Source: Agrobacterium albertimagni AOL15
GTDB lineage: Bacteria; Pseudomonadota; Alphaproteobacteria; Rhizobiales; Rhizobiaceae
Length of the DNA: 64,000 nucleotides
Reading direction: 5' to 3'
Assembly (NCBI RefSeq): GCF_000300855.1
Contig: NZ_ALJF01000013.1
Location: 124,001-188,000 of the forward strand
Of the stretch, positions 18,096 through 26,321 are shown piece after piece (position 1 is the first letter of the stretch; the number at the start of each line of letters is the position of its first letter). The translations under genes were made by a program, and so were the position numbers. The notes beneath the pieces were generated by a model. That model was given only the letters and a program-made list of their open reading frames with translations, did not search any database and was not told where the DNA came from.

Positions 18096-18221
18096 TTACT
18101 TCGCAGCCGTTGCGGGGGCTGCCGGCTGGCGGACCTGGCGCCATTCGTTTTCGAGGCGCTGCAGGACATGGGCCGGGATCGTTGCCGGCGCGGCGGTCTT
18201 GGTCGAAGTGTTCGTCTGCAT
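18096..18221 (-). CDS. Small 41-aa hypothetical protein
   Basis: 41 aa: Thr/Ala-rich ends around a central amphipathic helix (PAHVLQRLENEWRQVRQ). GAGGAGGGAAGAG immediately upstream is a strong ribosome binding site, and a good terminator follows, so a short independently transcribed gene is well supported although the product is unknown. It could be a small regulator or DNA/RNA-binding peptide; nothing in the sequence decides. Confidence 0.6.
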   Translation of the reverse strand: MQTNTSTKTAAPATIPAHVLQRLENEWRQVRQPAAPATAAK

Positions 18222-18430
18222 CTCTTCCCTCCTCGGGTTTGGAAGTCTGGCCTCCAAACGTGTCTGTGGGGCGAAAGTTCCACAGCGTTAAACCTTTGTA
18301 AATATGAACGGAACGAGCTCTAAACGATTGAAATTTCTTCAATCGTTTTAATTCTGAACTTTTTTTTGTCGGCGCTGCCCCCACAGAGGCGAGGCGTTGC
18401 GCCGTTTTCCCCGACATCGAGGATTTCATC

Positions 18431-19051
18431 ATGCGGATCGACCGGCGAATCGTCTTCGCGGGGCTGCGCAATGCCGTGTTCGGCGGGCGGCTGTCTCAAG
18501 GGCAGGTGGATGGCGTGGAGGCGGTGCTGCCGCGGTTTTCGGCGCGCGGCTGGGGCGATCCGCGCTGGCTCGCCTATATGCTGGCGACCGCGCATCACGA
18601 GACCGGCGGCACCATGCAGGCGGTGCGCGAGACCTTTGCGCCCGACGATGAGGAAGCCGTCAACCGGCTGGAACGGGCCTGGCGGGCGGGGAAGCTGCCG
18701 ACGGTGTCGACGCCCTATTGGCGCCGCGATGCAGCGGGCCGGAGCTATTATGGACGCGGTCTGGTGCAGATCACCCATCGCGAGAATTACGCGAAGATGA
18801 GCCGGGTGACGGGCCTCGACCTCGTCGCCGAACCGGATCTGGCGCTGAGGCTCGACGTGTCCGCGACCATTCTGGTGGTCGGCATGACCGAGGGGCTGTT
18901 TTCGGGGGCCAGGCTTTCCGACTTCTTTTCAGGCACGAAAGCCGACTGGACGGGCGCGCGCAAGATCGTCAACGGCACCGACCGGGCGAAGAAGATCGGG
19001 GTGACGGCGCGGACCTTCGACGCGGCAATCAGGGCGGGGCTGGTGGTGTGA
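18431..19051 (+). CDS. GH19-family endolysin/chitinase-like muramidase
   Basis: 206 aa, no signal peptide. The family signature is clear: MLATAHHETGGTMQAVRE with the catalytic glutamate, and YYGRGLVQITHRENYAKMS for the substrate groove. Phage GH19 proteins cleave peptidoglycan during lysis. It lies between terminase and portal in the GTA orientation, where RcGTA has no such gene (its lysis genes lie elsewhere). It could serve cell lysis for particle release. A holin-like candidate is the small membrane protein gene at 40641. Confidence 0.87.
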   Translation: MRIDRRIVFAGLRNAVFGGRLSQGQVDGVEAVLPRFSARGWGDPRWLAYMLATAHHETGGTMQAVRETFAPDDEEAVNRLERAWRAGKLPTVSTPYWRRDAAGRSYYGRGLVQITHRENYAKMSRVTGLDLVAEPDLALRLDVSATILVVGMTEGLFSGARLSDFFSGTKADWTGARKIVNGTDRAKKIGVTARTFDAAIRAGLVV

Positions 19052-19133
19052 GTGAGACGGGCGAGGCGGCGCATTGAGCGGAAGGCGGCGCGATGCTATC
19101 GGCTCTTGCGTTGCAACAGGTTGAGGGTGCCCC

Positions 19134-19439
19134 ATGATCCGCCACATCGTCTTCTTCACCGTGAGCCCCGAAAATCTGGAGGCCGTCAGGGCGGGGCTGT
19201 CGATCCTGACGGAAATCCCCAGCGCGAAACGGCTGGAGATCGGCACGAATGTGAAGACCGACGGCTTTCACCGCAGCATCGACCTCGTCGTCTATGGCGA
19301 ATTCGAGGACGAGGCAGCACTCGCCGCCTACAAGGCACATCCGCTGTATGAAGAGAGCATCCGGCGTGTGAAGCCGCTGCGCGAGGAGCGGTTTGCGGCG
19401 GATTATGTGGTGGAGGATGCGGTGACAGGGCGGGTGTGA
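19134..19439 (+). CDS. Dabb (stress-response A/B barrel) domain protein
   Basis: 101 aa alpha/beta-barrel dimer protein: MIRHIVFFTVSPENLEAVRAG start, central DLVVYGEFEDEAALAAYKAH and a final AADYVVEDAV, all typical of the Dabb family. Roles differ between members and the substrate here is unknown. It is inserted in the GTA cluster after the endolysin gene with no obvious functional link. Confidence 0.82.
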   Translation: MIRHIVFFTVSPENLEAVRAGLSILTEIPSAKRLEIGTNVKTDGFHRSIDLVVYGEFEDEAALAAYKAHPLYEESIRRVKPLREERFAADYVVEDAVTGRV

Positions 19440-19443
19440 GAGC

Positions 19444-19557
19444 TCAGCGGCTCTGACGCCGGCGCAGCAGAAGGTAGATCCCGGCAAGGATCGACACGCC
19501 GAGCAAAAACAGGCCGGCCTGATTGAAGAAACCGCTGGTCGCGGTGATGTCCATCAT
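19444..19557 (-). CDS. 37-aa single-pass membrane peptide
   Basis: 37 aa: a polar start, one transmembrane helix (AGLFLLGVSILAGIYLLL), then RRRQSR. It begins at the ATGA that also ends the 83-aa gene upstream (4-nt overlap), so the pair is likely co-translated. The function is unknown; a small membrane toxin, holin-like or assembly factor role are all possible. Confidence 0.5.
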   Translation of the reverse strand: MMDITATSGFFNQAGLFLLGVSILAGIYLLLRRRQSR

Positions 19558-19805
19558 GGTGCTTCCTCAAGGTCCGCGAGAAATGTTCGTGCCCACAAAT
19601 GCAATATAACGCCGAATGCAGAAAATCCCAAGACGGCTAGCGGGCTAAGCGTTCTCGGATCCGTCACGATCGCATTGATCGTCGGCGTCAGCACACCGAT
19701 CGCCACCATTGTCGTCCCGCATGTATTCACGAAGTTCGCTGTCAGCTTCTGGGTCTCGTTTCGGATGAGAACCGTCAGACCGTCTCTTGGCGCGTTCATC
19801 TGCAT
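19554..19805 (-). CDS. 83-aa membrane protein
   Basis: 83 aa with two hydrophobic helices (about residues 27-45 and 54-72; TMVAIGVLTPTINAIV and LAVLGFSAFGVILHLWA). AAGGG lies upstream of the ATG. It is transcribed opposite to the GTA genes and overlaps the 37-aa gene. I do not recognise the family. The pair occupies the gap before the portal gene. Confidence 0.55.
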   Translation of the reverse strand: MQMNAPRDGLTVLIRNETQKLTANFVNTCGTTMVAIGVLTPTINAIVTDPRTLSPLAVLGFSAFGVILHLWARTFLADLEEAP

Positions 19806-19914
19806 TGACCCTTTTCCGTGATCCAGGTTGCAACCTCTAGATGATAAGCGATGGTTGGCTTGAAGCCAAGCCTACGCACTCGAGACCCCAACCACCTCAT
19901 TTAGGATAGTCGCC

Positions 19915-21087
19915 ATGAAACTCCCCTTTCGTCTGCCCTGGGCGCACGCCCGGGATCGACCCCCTGTGCCTGAGGCGAAGGCACTCCACCCCCGACCCGG
20001 CACGGCGCTGGCGCTGATTGCGGGCGAGGGCGAGGCGCGGTGGACGGGCAGATCATATGCGGCACTTGCGCGGGAGGGGTTCATGAAGAACCCGGTCGCG
20101 CATCGTTGCGTGCGGATGGTCTCGGAGGCCGCCGCCAGCATCTCCTTCCTCGCCTATCAGCGCGAGACAGAGCAGCCGGGGCATCCGGCACTTGCCCTCT
20201 TGTCACGGCCGAACGGGGCGATGACGGGGGCGGATTTTCTCGAGACGCTCTATGGCCAGCTGCTGCTCTCGGGCAATGCCTATGTCGAGGCGGTGGCCGC
20301 GGGCGGGCGTGCCTCTGATCGGGCGGCGGAGTTGCATCTGCTTCGGCCTGACAGGGTGAGCGTGGTGACCGGGGCCGACGGCTGGCCGTCTGCATATGAC
20401 TACCGCGCCGGCACCAGGGCAAGGCGGATCGCGCTCGATGGTCTCCTGCATCTGAAGCTCTTTCATCCGCTCGACGATCACGAGGGATTTGCGCCGCTCG
20501 CGGCCGCGCAAGTGGCACTCGATCTGCACAATGCGGCGGGGCGCTGGAACAAGGCGCTGCTCGACAATTCGGCAAGGCCCTCCGGTGCGCTGGTCTACCA
20601 GCCGAAGGAGGGCGGCAATCTTTCGACCGATCAGTATCAGCGGCTGAAGACGGAGCTCGACGAGGGCTATTCCGGCCCGATGCGCGCCGGGCGGCCGCTT
20701 TTGCTCGAGGGCGGGCTTGACTGGAAGTCCATGGGGCTCTCGCCCAAGGACATGGATTTCGTCGAGGCGAAGAACGGGGCAGCGCGCGACATCGCACTCG
20801 CCTTCGGCGTGCCGCCCATGCTGCTCGGCATTCCCGGCGACAATACCTATGCCAATTACCAGGAGGCCAATCGCGCCTTCTATCGGCTGACCGTGCTGCC
20901 GCTGGTGACCCGCACGGGGGCTTCGCTTTCGGTGTTTCTCGGAGAGCTGACGGGCGAGGCGCTGAGGCTGGTGCCGGATCTCGATACGGTCGCGGGGCTT
21001 TCGGCGGAACGCGATGCGCTCTGGGCGCGGGTGGGGGCGGCGGCGTTTTTGACGGATGAGGAGAAGCGCGAGGCGGTGGGGTATTGA
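19915..21087 (+). CDS. GTA/HK97-family portal protein (g3)
   Basis: 390 aa. Portal family pattern: MKNPVAHRCVRMVSEAAASI, GADFLETLYGQLLLSGNAYVE, the core DFVEAKNGAARDIALAFGVP and NYQEANRAFYRLTVLPLV. The dodecameric ring would sit at the head vertex, taking DNA from the terminase. Length is that of RcGTA g3. The protein is intact. It lies 2.8 kb downstream of the terminase because of inserted genes. Confidence 0.93.
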   Translation: MKLPFRLPWAHARDRPPVPEAKALHPRPGTALALIAGEGEARWTGRSYAALAREGFMKNPVAHRCVRMVSEAAASISFLAYQRETEQPGHPALALLSRPNGAMTGADFLETLYGQLLLSGNAYVEAVAAGGRASDRAAELHLLRPDRVSVVTGADGWPSAYDYRAGTRARRIALDGLLHLKLFHPLDDHEGFAPLAAAQVALDLHNAAGRWNKALLDNSARPSGALVYQPKEGGNLSTDQYQRLKTELDEGYSGPMRAGRPLLLEGGLDWKSMGLSPKDMDFVEAKNGAARDIALAFGVPPMLLGIPGDNTYANYQEANRAFYRLTVLPLVTRTGASLSVFLGELTGEALRLVPDLDTVAGLSAERDALWARVGAAAFLTDEEKREAVGY

Positions 21088-21098
21088 GGGGTTTGTTG

Positions 21099-21322
21099 TG
21101 CCACAAGCACGGATCCCCTCACCAACAAAATCTGAGGTTTAACCCTGATCGGGCTAAGCCCTCGATTTTGTAACCTCTCCCACAAAGGGGAGAGGTGTCG
21201 ATGCGGCTGGCGGCGCGTTCCCTCTCCCCCTCTGTGGGGGAGAAAGCGAAATCGAAGGCTTAGGCGAGCGCAAGCCGCCTAAACTTCAGATTTCGCAAGT
21301 GAGGGGGTCCGTTCTCTTGGCA
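21099..21322. repeat. 225-bp long-palindrome repeat, copy 4 (opposite orientation)
   Basis: Reads in reverse relative to copies 1-3 (CCAACAAAATCTGAGGTTT first, AAACTTCAGATTTCGCAAG last). It lies 11 bp after the portal stop codon. Confidence 0.83.
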
Positions 21323-21725
21323 ACCCTAGCATCACTAGGATGCCGGGTTTGTATGTTCCCGCTAGGATGCTCGCTCGACAGATACGGACACGCGCCCATG
21401 GACGCCCAGTCCCAGCTCCCACCCGGTGCCGGTCTCACCGCCGACTGGATCACTCCGGCAGAAGAAGTCGCACTGATGCGGTTTTGACGCAAGGCCCAGG
21501 CAGGCAGGACCGGCCGCGGCTTCATGCATCAATTGAACCGACGGAATCAGACTGTGAACTTTCGCCGCCAAGCGATTCCAGGGACTCGACAATCTGCGCC
21601 CACTTCACCTGACGGGTGAAGCGCTCGACGAGTGCGTACAAGGAAGAGGAAGCGCCGGCCGCAGCCTGTCGGCGGGATCGTTCCGGCCGGCGCTCATACC
21701 AAAGCTAACCGCGAAAGATGAACAA
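21323..21725. other. Intergenic stretch with degenerate coding-like fragments
   Basis: A short open stretch ending at 21487 has residues resembling the beginning of a 2OG-dioxygenase of AlkB type (LPPGAGLTADWITPAEEVAL) and then stops. Further on I see no intact gene on either strand. It may be a gene remnant left by an insertion, but the evidence is thin. Confidence 0.25.
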
Positions 21726-22046
21726 ATGACTGACTTCGGCCATGACGGCGGGGTGACCTCCGCGCGCGTGATCGGTGCTATCGCCGGCTCCGCAATCTCG
21801 CTGGTCTATCTGCTTCCCAAACATCGCCGCGAGGCGGCCGTGCGCTTTCTGACCGGCGTCGCCTGCGGGCTGATCTTCGGCGGACCGACGGGTCTCTGGG
21901 GCGCGGGCCAGCTGGGGCTCGAAGGGCAGCTGTCGACGGCGGAGACCATGCTGGCCGGGGCGACCTTGGCGTCCTTCACCGCCTGGTGGGGGCTTGGTGT
22001 GCTGGTGCGGCTGACGGGCCGGGCGGGGGACAAGGTGGGTGGGTGA
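21726..22046 (+). CDS. Small membrane protein of GTA clusters (DUF6107-like)
   Basis: 106 aa with two to three hydrophobic segments (VIGAIAGSAISLVYLL; TGVACGLIFGGPTGLW; AGATLASFTAWWGLGVLV). It lies between portal and protease, in the GTA orientation, where alphaproteobacterial clusters often carry a small membrane gene. The function is unknown. The family name is from memory of similar rhizobial proteins and is not certain. Confidence 0.6.
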   Translation: MTDFGHDGGVTSARVIGAIAGSAISLVYLLPKHRREAAVRFLTGVACGLIFGGPTGLWGAGQLGLEGQLSTAETMLAGATLASFTAWWGLGVLVRLTGRAGDKVGG

Positions 22047-22500
22047 ACGCCTTCATCCTTAAGGAGCGGCTGCGCAGGCAGGGGCCTCGAAGGATGGCGC
22101 TAGGTTGTTATCGGTGGCCTTGACCCTTCGAGGCCCGGGGGGTGCGCGGGCACCTCAGGGTGAGGGGGTGCCGGCGGTGCGGCTATCCACCCTCCCCTTG
22201 AGGGGGGGTGGAGCGAAGCTCCGGGGTGGGGTGATGACTTCGGCGCCTCCTTCTGGGTTCAGCATTCCACTCGCAGCCGGGATCACCCCCACCCGCCGCC
22301 TTGCGGCGACCTCCCCCCTCAAGGGCGAGGTGGGCGGCTGCGGCGGGTACGACGGCAACCCCCCTCTGTTCTCCTTCGATTGCATCGAAGCGCGGACATC
22401 TCCTCCACAAGGGGGGAGAGCGGATCGCCGCCGAACGCCCACCGGGGGCCAGGTGGAATGCGACGCCGAGACACAAATCAACATCACGAGGAGACGAGCC
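22047..22500. repeat. Composite of two palindromic repeat families
   Basis: 22052-22166 is a 'cctcgaaggat' type element (CTTCGAGGCCCGG ... CACCTCAGGGTGAGGG). 22187-22340 is a 'caccctccccttgag' type element with an inner arm CGAAGCTCCGGGGTGGGGTG. A partial third unit (TCTCCTCCACAAGGGGGGAG) follows near 22396-22420. No gene is seen in this 454-bp gap. Confidence 0.75.
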
Positions 22501-23076
22501 ATGCAGGCTTTGGAAACGGCGGGTGCGCCGCGGTTTTGTTATGCCGGGCTGACGCTGAAGGGCGTGGCGGGCGATGGGCGGTTTTCGGGTTATGCGAGCC
22601 TGTTCGGCGAGGTCGATCTGGGCCGCGATGCGATCGAACCCGGGGCCTTTGCAGCCTCGCTGACCAAGCGCGGGGCGGGTGGCGTGCGCATGCTCTTTCA
22701 GCACGATCCGGCCGAGGTGATCGGCCGCTGGACGGAAATCCGCGAGGACGAGCGGGGGCTTTATGTCGAGGGGAGACTGGCGACCGACGTGGCCCGTGCC
22801 CGCGAAGTGCATGCGCTGATGAAGGCGGGCGCGCTGGATGGCCTGTCGATAGGCTTTCGCGCGGTCAAGACGCGGGCCGACCGCAAGACGGCCGTGCGGC
22901 GGATCCTGGAGGCCGATCTCTGGGAGATCTCGGTGGTGACCTTTCCCATGCTGCCGACGGCCAGGGTCTCCAACGTCAAGCACAGGCGGTTCTACCGCGA
23001 CAGGGAAACCGAGCTCGTCCGGCTGATGCGCCGGGCGGCTCGCTCGATGGCGAACAATCACTTCACGAAAGGATGA
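22501..23076 (+). CDS. GTA/HK97-family prohead protease (g4)
   Basis: 191 aa serine protease that trims the capsid scaffold. It has the family opening GRFSGYASLFGEVDLGRDAIEPGAF, the histidine motif RMLFQHDPAEVIG and the serine region ALDGLSIGFRAVK, plus EISVVTFPMLPTARV. GAGGAG precedes the ATG at 22501; the frame extends upstream into repeat sequence. It overlaps the capsid gene by 4 nt (ATGA), so both are translationally coupled, as in RcGTA. Confidence 0.92.
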   Translation: MQALETAGAPRFCYAGLTLKGVAGDGRFSGYASLFGEVDLGRDAIEPGAFAASLTKRGAGGVRMLFQHDPAEVIGRWTEIREDERGLYVEGRLATDVARAREVHALMKAGALDGLSIGFRAVKTRADRKTAVRRILEADLWEISVVTFPMLPTARVSNVKHRRFYRDRETELVRLMRRAARSMANNHFTKG

Positions 23077-24419
23077 GCGACATGGAAGAGGCGATGATGA
23101 CAGGGCAGGAGATGATGGGCGAGGCGGGGCGTATGGCGTCTGCTGCAGGCGGGCGGAGCGGCAAGCGGGCGAAGGTGTCGGCGGCGAAGCTCGCACCGGA
23201 GGTGAAGGCGGCACCCGATACGGTGACGGCAGCCTTTGCCGAATTCATGACGGCTTTCGAGGCCTTCAAGGAGGCAAATGACGAGCGGCTGGGCGAGATC
23301 GAGGAGAAGCTTTCGAGCGATGTCGTGACCCGCGACAAGGTGGAGCGGATCAACAAGGCGATCGACGAGCAGAGCCGTCTGCTCGACGAACTCGTGCTGA
23401 AAAAGCGCCGTCCGGCGCTGGAGCGGCCCGGTCGCGACGAGGCGGGGCTTGCCGAACACAAGGCGGCTTTCGAGGCCTATGTGCGGCGTGGCGATGATGC
23501 AGCGCTGCGCGATCTCGACCAGAAGGCGCTGTCGGCAGGTGTGTCGGGCGATGGCGGCTACCTGGTGCCGCCGCAGGTGGACGAGGAGATCGGCCGGAGG
23601 CTCAGGGTGATCTCGCCGATCCGTTCGCTGGCAACGGTGCGGCAGGTTTCGGGCGCGGTGCTGAAGAAGCCCTTTGCGGCGGCAGGTTTTGCCTCCGGCT
23701 GGGTGGCGGAGACGGCGGCGCGAAGCCAGACCGGCACGCCGGAGCTTTCCGAGCTCGCCTTCCCGACAATGGAGCTCTATGCCATGCCGGCGGCAACCCA
23801 GGGTCTGCTCGACGATGCCGCCGTCGACATCGAGGCCTGGATTGCGGCCGAAGTCGACATCGCCTTTGCCGAACAGGAGGGCGAGGCCTTCGTTTCGGGC
23901 GACGGGGTTCTGAAGCCGAAGGGGTTTCTGTCTTACGAACAGGTGGATGACGCATCCTGGGAATGGGGCAAGATCGGCACTGTCTCGACGGGGGCGGCGG
24001 GGGCTTTCGCGGCAAGCGGCGCCTCGGACGTGCTGATCAACGCGGTCTATGCGCTGAAGGCTGGGCACCGGCAGAACGGCACATTCGTCATGAGCCGCCG
24101 CAGCCAGGGCGCGGTGCGCAAGCTGAAGGATGCCGACGGCAACTATCTCTGGGCGCCGCCGGCGCGGGCCGGTGACCCCGCCTCGTTGATGGGTTTTCCG
24201 GTGGCCGAATCCGAGGACATGCCGGAAATCGCGGCCAATGCCACGGCGATCGCCTTCGGCGATTTTCGCGCCGGATATCTCGTGGTGGATCGGGTGGGTG
24301 TGCGGGTGCTCCGCGATCCCTATTCGGCCAAGCCCTATGTGCTGTTCTATACGACGAAACGTGTGGGCGGCGGCGTGCAGGACTTCGAGGCGATCAAGCT
24401 GGTGAAGTTTTCGGCGTGA
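23073..24419 (+). CDS. GTA/HK97-fold major capsid protein (g5)
   Basis: 448 aa. Residues 1 to about 120 are helical and charged (scaffold-like delta region removed by the protease). From about residue 150 the HK97 coat follows: SGDGGYLVPPQVDEEIGRRL, WVAETAARSQTGTPELSELA, and a C-terminal GDFRAGYLVVDRVGVRVLRDP. The start at 23073 overlaps the protease stop. It is slightly longer than RcGTA g5 because of the N-terminal region. It appears intact. Confidence 0.93.
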   Translation: MSDMEEAMMTGQEMMGEAGRMASAAGGRSGKRAKVSAAKLAPEVKAAPDTVTAAFAEFMTAFEAFKEANDERLGEIEEKLSSDVVTRDKVERINKAIDEQSRLLDELVLKKRRPALERPGRDEAGLAEHKAAFEAYVRRGDDAALRDLDQKALSAGVSGDGGYLVPPQVDEEIGRRLRVISPIRSLATVRQVSGAVLKKPFAAAGFASGWVAETAARSQTGTPELSELAFPTMELYAMPAATQGLLDDAAVDIEAWIAAEVDIAFAEQEGEAFVSGDGVLKPKGFLSYEQVDDASWEWGKIGTVSTGAAGAFAASGASDVLINAVYALKAGHRQNGTFVMSRRSQGAVRKLKDADGNYLWAPPARAGDPASLMGFPVAESEDMPEIAANATAIAFGDFRAGYLVVDRVGVRVLRDPYSAKPYVLFYTTKRVGGGVQDFEAIKLVKFSA

Positions 24420-24675
24420 GTTTTTGACCCTCCCCTTGAGGGGGAGGGTCGGAAGCTCGGTTACCCCCACCCGCCGCTTCGCGGGACCTCCCCCACATGG
24501 GGGGAGGTGGGCCCGCCCCAGCACTTCGGCTCCCTCATGTTGAGGTGGGCGCGGCGCGCCCCTCGAAGCATCCCATGTCTCAACTCTTCAGGGTGGCCTC
24601 GCCCTTCGAGGCCGGGCGTGGCCCGGCGCCTCAGGGTGAGGGGTGCGCCTGCAATCCGCTTTCAAGGAAACTCCC
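24420..24675. repeat. Two adjacent palindromic repeats between g5 and g6
   Basis: 24427-24510 is a short copy of the 'ccctccccttgaggg' family, with arms meeting at CACCCGCCGCTTCGCGGGAC. 24529-24642 is a copy of the 'cctcgaagcatc' family ending CGCCTCAGGGTGAGGGG. They could act as a hairpin between capsid and connector messages. Confidence 0.75.
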
Positions 24676-25245
24676 ATGACCATCATTGAACTCACTCCAC
24701 CCGCCGTGGAGCCGCTGACGCTTGTCGAGATCAGGGCGCATCTGAGGCTCGATACGGAGGACGAGGATGCGCTGCTTTCAGCGCTTGCCACGGTTGCCCG
24801 CGAGCATCTGGAGCGCGAGACGGGGCTGGTGCTGGCGGAAAGGGATTTCCGGCTCTGCATCGACGACTGGCCGGCGGATGGGGTTGTGACCATTCCGCGT
24901 GGGCCGGTCCGGGCCATCACTTCGGTGATCGTTTATGACGGGGACGGCGAGCCGCAGGCGGTGGATCTCGAAGGGCATCTGCTCGATGGGCAGGCGCGGC
25001 CGGCGCGGCTTTGGCTGCGGGATGTGCCGCAGCCGGGGCGGGCGATGAACGGGATCGAGGTGGAGTTTTCGGCTGGTTTTGGCGAGAGCGGCGCAGATCT
25101 ACCGGAGACGCTGAAGCGGGCAATGCTTTTGCATGTGGCGGCAATGTTTGCCTGCCGGGGCGTGGTGGCGGTCGAGGCCCAGCCGGCTGTGGTGCCGCCG
25201 GGTTACGACCGGCTGATTGCGCCCTTTTGCCGGCGGGGGCTTTGA
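24676..25245 (+). CDS. GTA head-tail connector (adaptor, g6)
   Basis: 189 aa, gp6-like phage head-tail connector. It opens with EPLTLVEIRAHLRLDTEDED, a helix typical of phage DNA-packaging connectors, has VTIPRGPVRAITSVIVYD in the middle and a helical C-terminus (LPETLKRAMLLHVAAMFACR). It would form the ring under the portal. The start at 24676 is placed by family similarity and by AAGGA upstream. Confidence 0.87.
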   Translation: MTIIELTPPAVEPLTLVEIRAHLRLDTEDEDALLSALATVAREHLERETGLVLAERDFRLCIDDWPADGVVTIPRGPVRAITSVIVYDGDGEPQAVDLEGHLLDGQARPARLWLRDVPQPGRAMNGIEVEFSAGFGESGADLPETLKRAMLLHVAAMFACRGVVAVEAQPAVVPPGYDRLIAPFCRRGL

Positions 25246-25247
25246 CC

Positions 25248-25583
25248 ATGGCGCTGCTCGATATTGATGCCGGGCGGCTGACGGCGCGGCTGGTGCTGGA
25301 GCGGCCGGGGGCGGTGGAAGATGGGCAGGGCGGGGCTGCGACCGGCTTCGTCGAACTGGCCCGTGTCTGGGCGCTGGTCGAGCCGCGCAGCTTTGCCGAG
25401 GAGGAGAAGGGGCCGGGGCTTGTGGCGACCGTCACGCATCATGTGACGGTGCGGGCCCGTGGCGATCTCGTGGCCGGGCAGCGTTTTCGAAAAGGAGCGC
25501 GTGTGTTCGATATCCTGGCGGTGCGCGATCCGGACGAGACGGGCCGTTTTCAGCTGGCGCTTTGCCGCGAGGTGACGGGATGA
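25248..25583 (+). CDS. GTA head closure/stopper protein (g7)
   Basis: 111 aa phage head-tail adaptor (SPP1 gp16-like, RcGTA g7): GRLTARLVLERPGAVEDGQG start, VWALVEPRS, HHVTVRARGDLVAGQRF and VFDILAVRDPDETGRF. It connects the neck to the tail. It is 2 nt after g6 and overlaps the following small gene by 4 nt. Confidence 0.87.
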   Translation: MALLDIDAGRLTARLVLERPGAVEDGQGGAATGFVELARVWALVEPRSFAEEEKGPGLVATVTHHVTVRARGDLVAGQRFRKGARVFDILAVRDPDETGRFQLALCREVTG

Positions 25584-25816
25584 GCGGCGGCGCCAGACAA
25601 GGGCGCGGATCCGGGCGGCGTGGCGTGGCGCTGGAGGAGACGGGCAGGCAACTCGCAGACATCTTGCGGCGGGCACTGGCGGTCCGTGTGGCGAAGCTGA
25701 GCGATCGGGCCTCGGCGGAGGGGGCCTGGATGGACGCGGATGGGCCGGCGACCGAAGGCCGGGGTGCCGACGGACGCGATAACCGGGTGACTGGTGAGGC
25801 GCGGACGGACGGCTAG
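25580..25816 (+). CDS. 78-aa low-complexity protein between g7 and g8
   Basis: 78 aa, Gly/Arg/Asp-rich, with one helical stretch (ALEETGRQLADILRRALAVR). It starts at an ATGA overlap with g7 and so is probably translated. RcGTA has no gene here; HK97-type phages have a gp10-like protein in this place. The C-terminal half looks like unselected sequence, so this may be a remnant of a former gp10-like gene. Confidence 0.45.
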   Translation: MSGGARQGRGSGRRGVALEETGRQLADILRRALAVRVAKLSDRASAEGAWMDADGPATEGRGADGRDNRVTGEARTDG

Positions 25817-25906
25817 CCAGATGGAAGCTTCGCGGACACCGGCTGTGCGCGAGAGTCACGAAAGAGCCGGTCGGCGTCACACGGCAAAGCCTTGGGAGAA
25901 TGTGAG

Positions 25907-26305
25907 ATGACGAATGCAGTCAATGCCGTGCTGGCAGCGCTTCAACAGGCGGTCAAGGCGGACACGGCACTGACAGCCGCGCTCGGACCCCAGGGCCTGT
26001 CCGACCGAACGGTCCGGCCGCAACGCTTTCCGGCGCTGGTCGTCGGCACGGTCGAAGCGCGCGATTTTTCGACCGGCGAGGCTGAAGGCGCGGAGATCCT
26101 GTTGACGCTCGAGGCCTGGAGTGCGGTCTCCCGACGTGAGGCCGAAGGGCTGGTGGCGGAGGTGAGGCGACTGGCCGACAGCTTGCCGGAGGGGCTCGAT
26201 GGGTTTCGGCTGGTCAATTTTCGCCACCGCCGGACGACGAGCCGGCGCGAGGTGAAGACGGGGCTGTTCGTGGCCGAGGCGGGGTTTCGGGCGGTGGTGG
26301 AGTGA
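25907..26305 (+). CDS. GTA tail terminator (g8, DUF3168)
   Basis: 132 aa. DUF3168 pattern: VNAVLAALQQAVKADTALTA, SGVE-like strand VGTVEARDFSTGE, LEAWSAVSRREAEGLVAEV and a final VNFRHRRTTSRREVKTGLF. It caps the tail tube at the head-proximal end. The start at 25907 has GGGAGAA upstream. It is followed by a repeat and an inserted toxin-antitoxin pair, so the tail tube gene is 2.9 kb away rather than adjacent. Confidence 0.86.
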   Translation: MTNAVNAVLAALQQAVKADTALTAALGPQGLSDRTVRPQRFPALVVGTVEARDFSTGEAEGAEILLTLEAWSAVSRREAEGLVAEVRRLADSLPEGLDGFRLVNFRHRRTTSRREVKTGLFVAEAGFRAVVE

Positions 26306-26321
26306 TGTGTCCAATTGCTGC

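Noticed and set aside
22105-22500. Extended N-terminus of the prohead protease
   Set aside because: The open frame upstream of 22501 runs through two palindromic repeats and lacks family similarity. The ATG at 22501 has a strong GAGGAG site.
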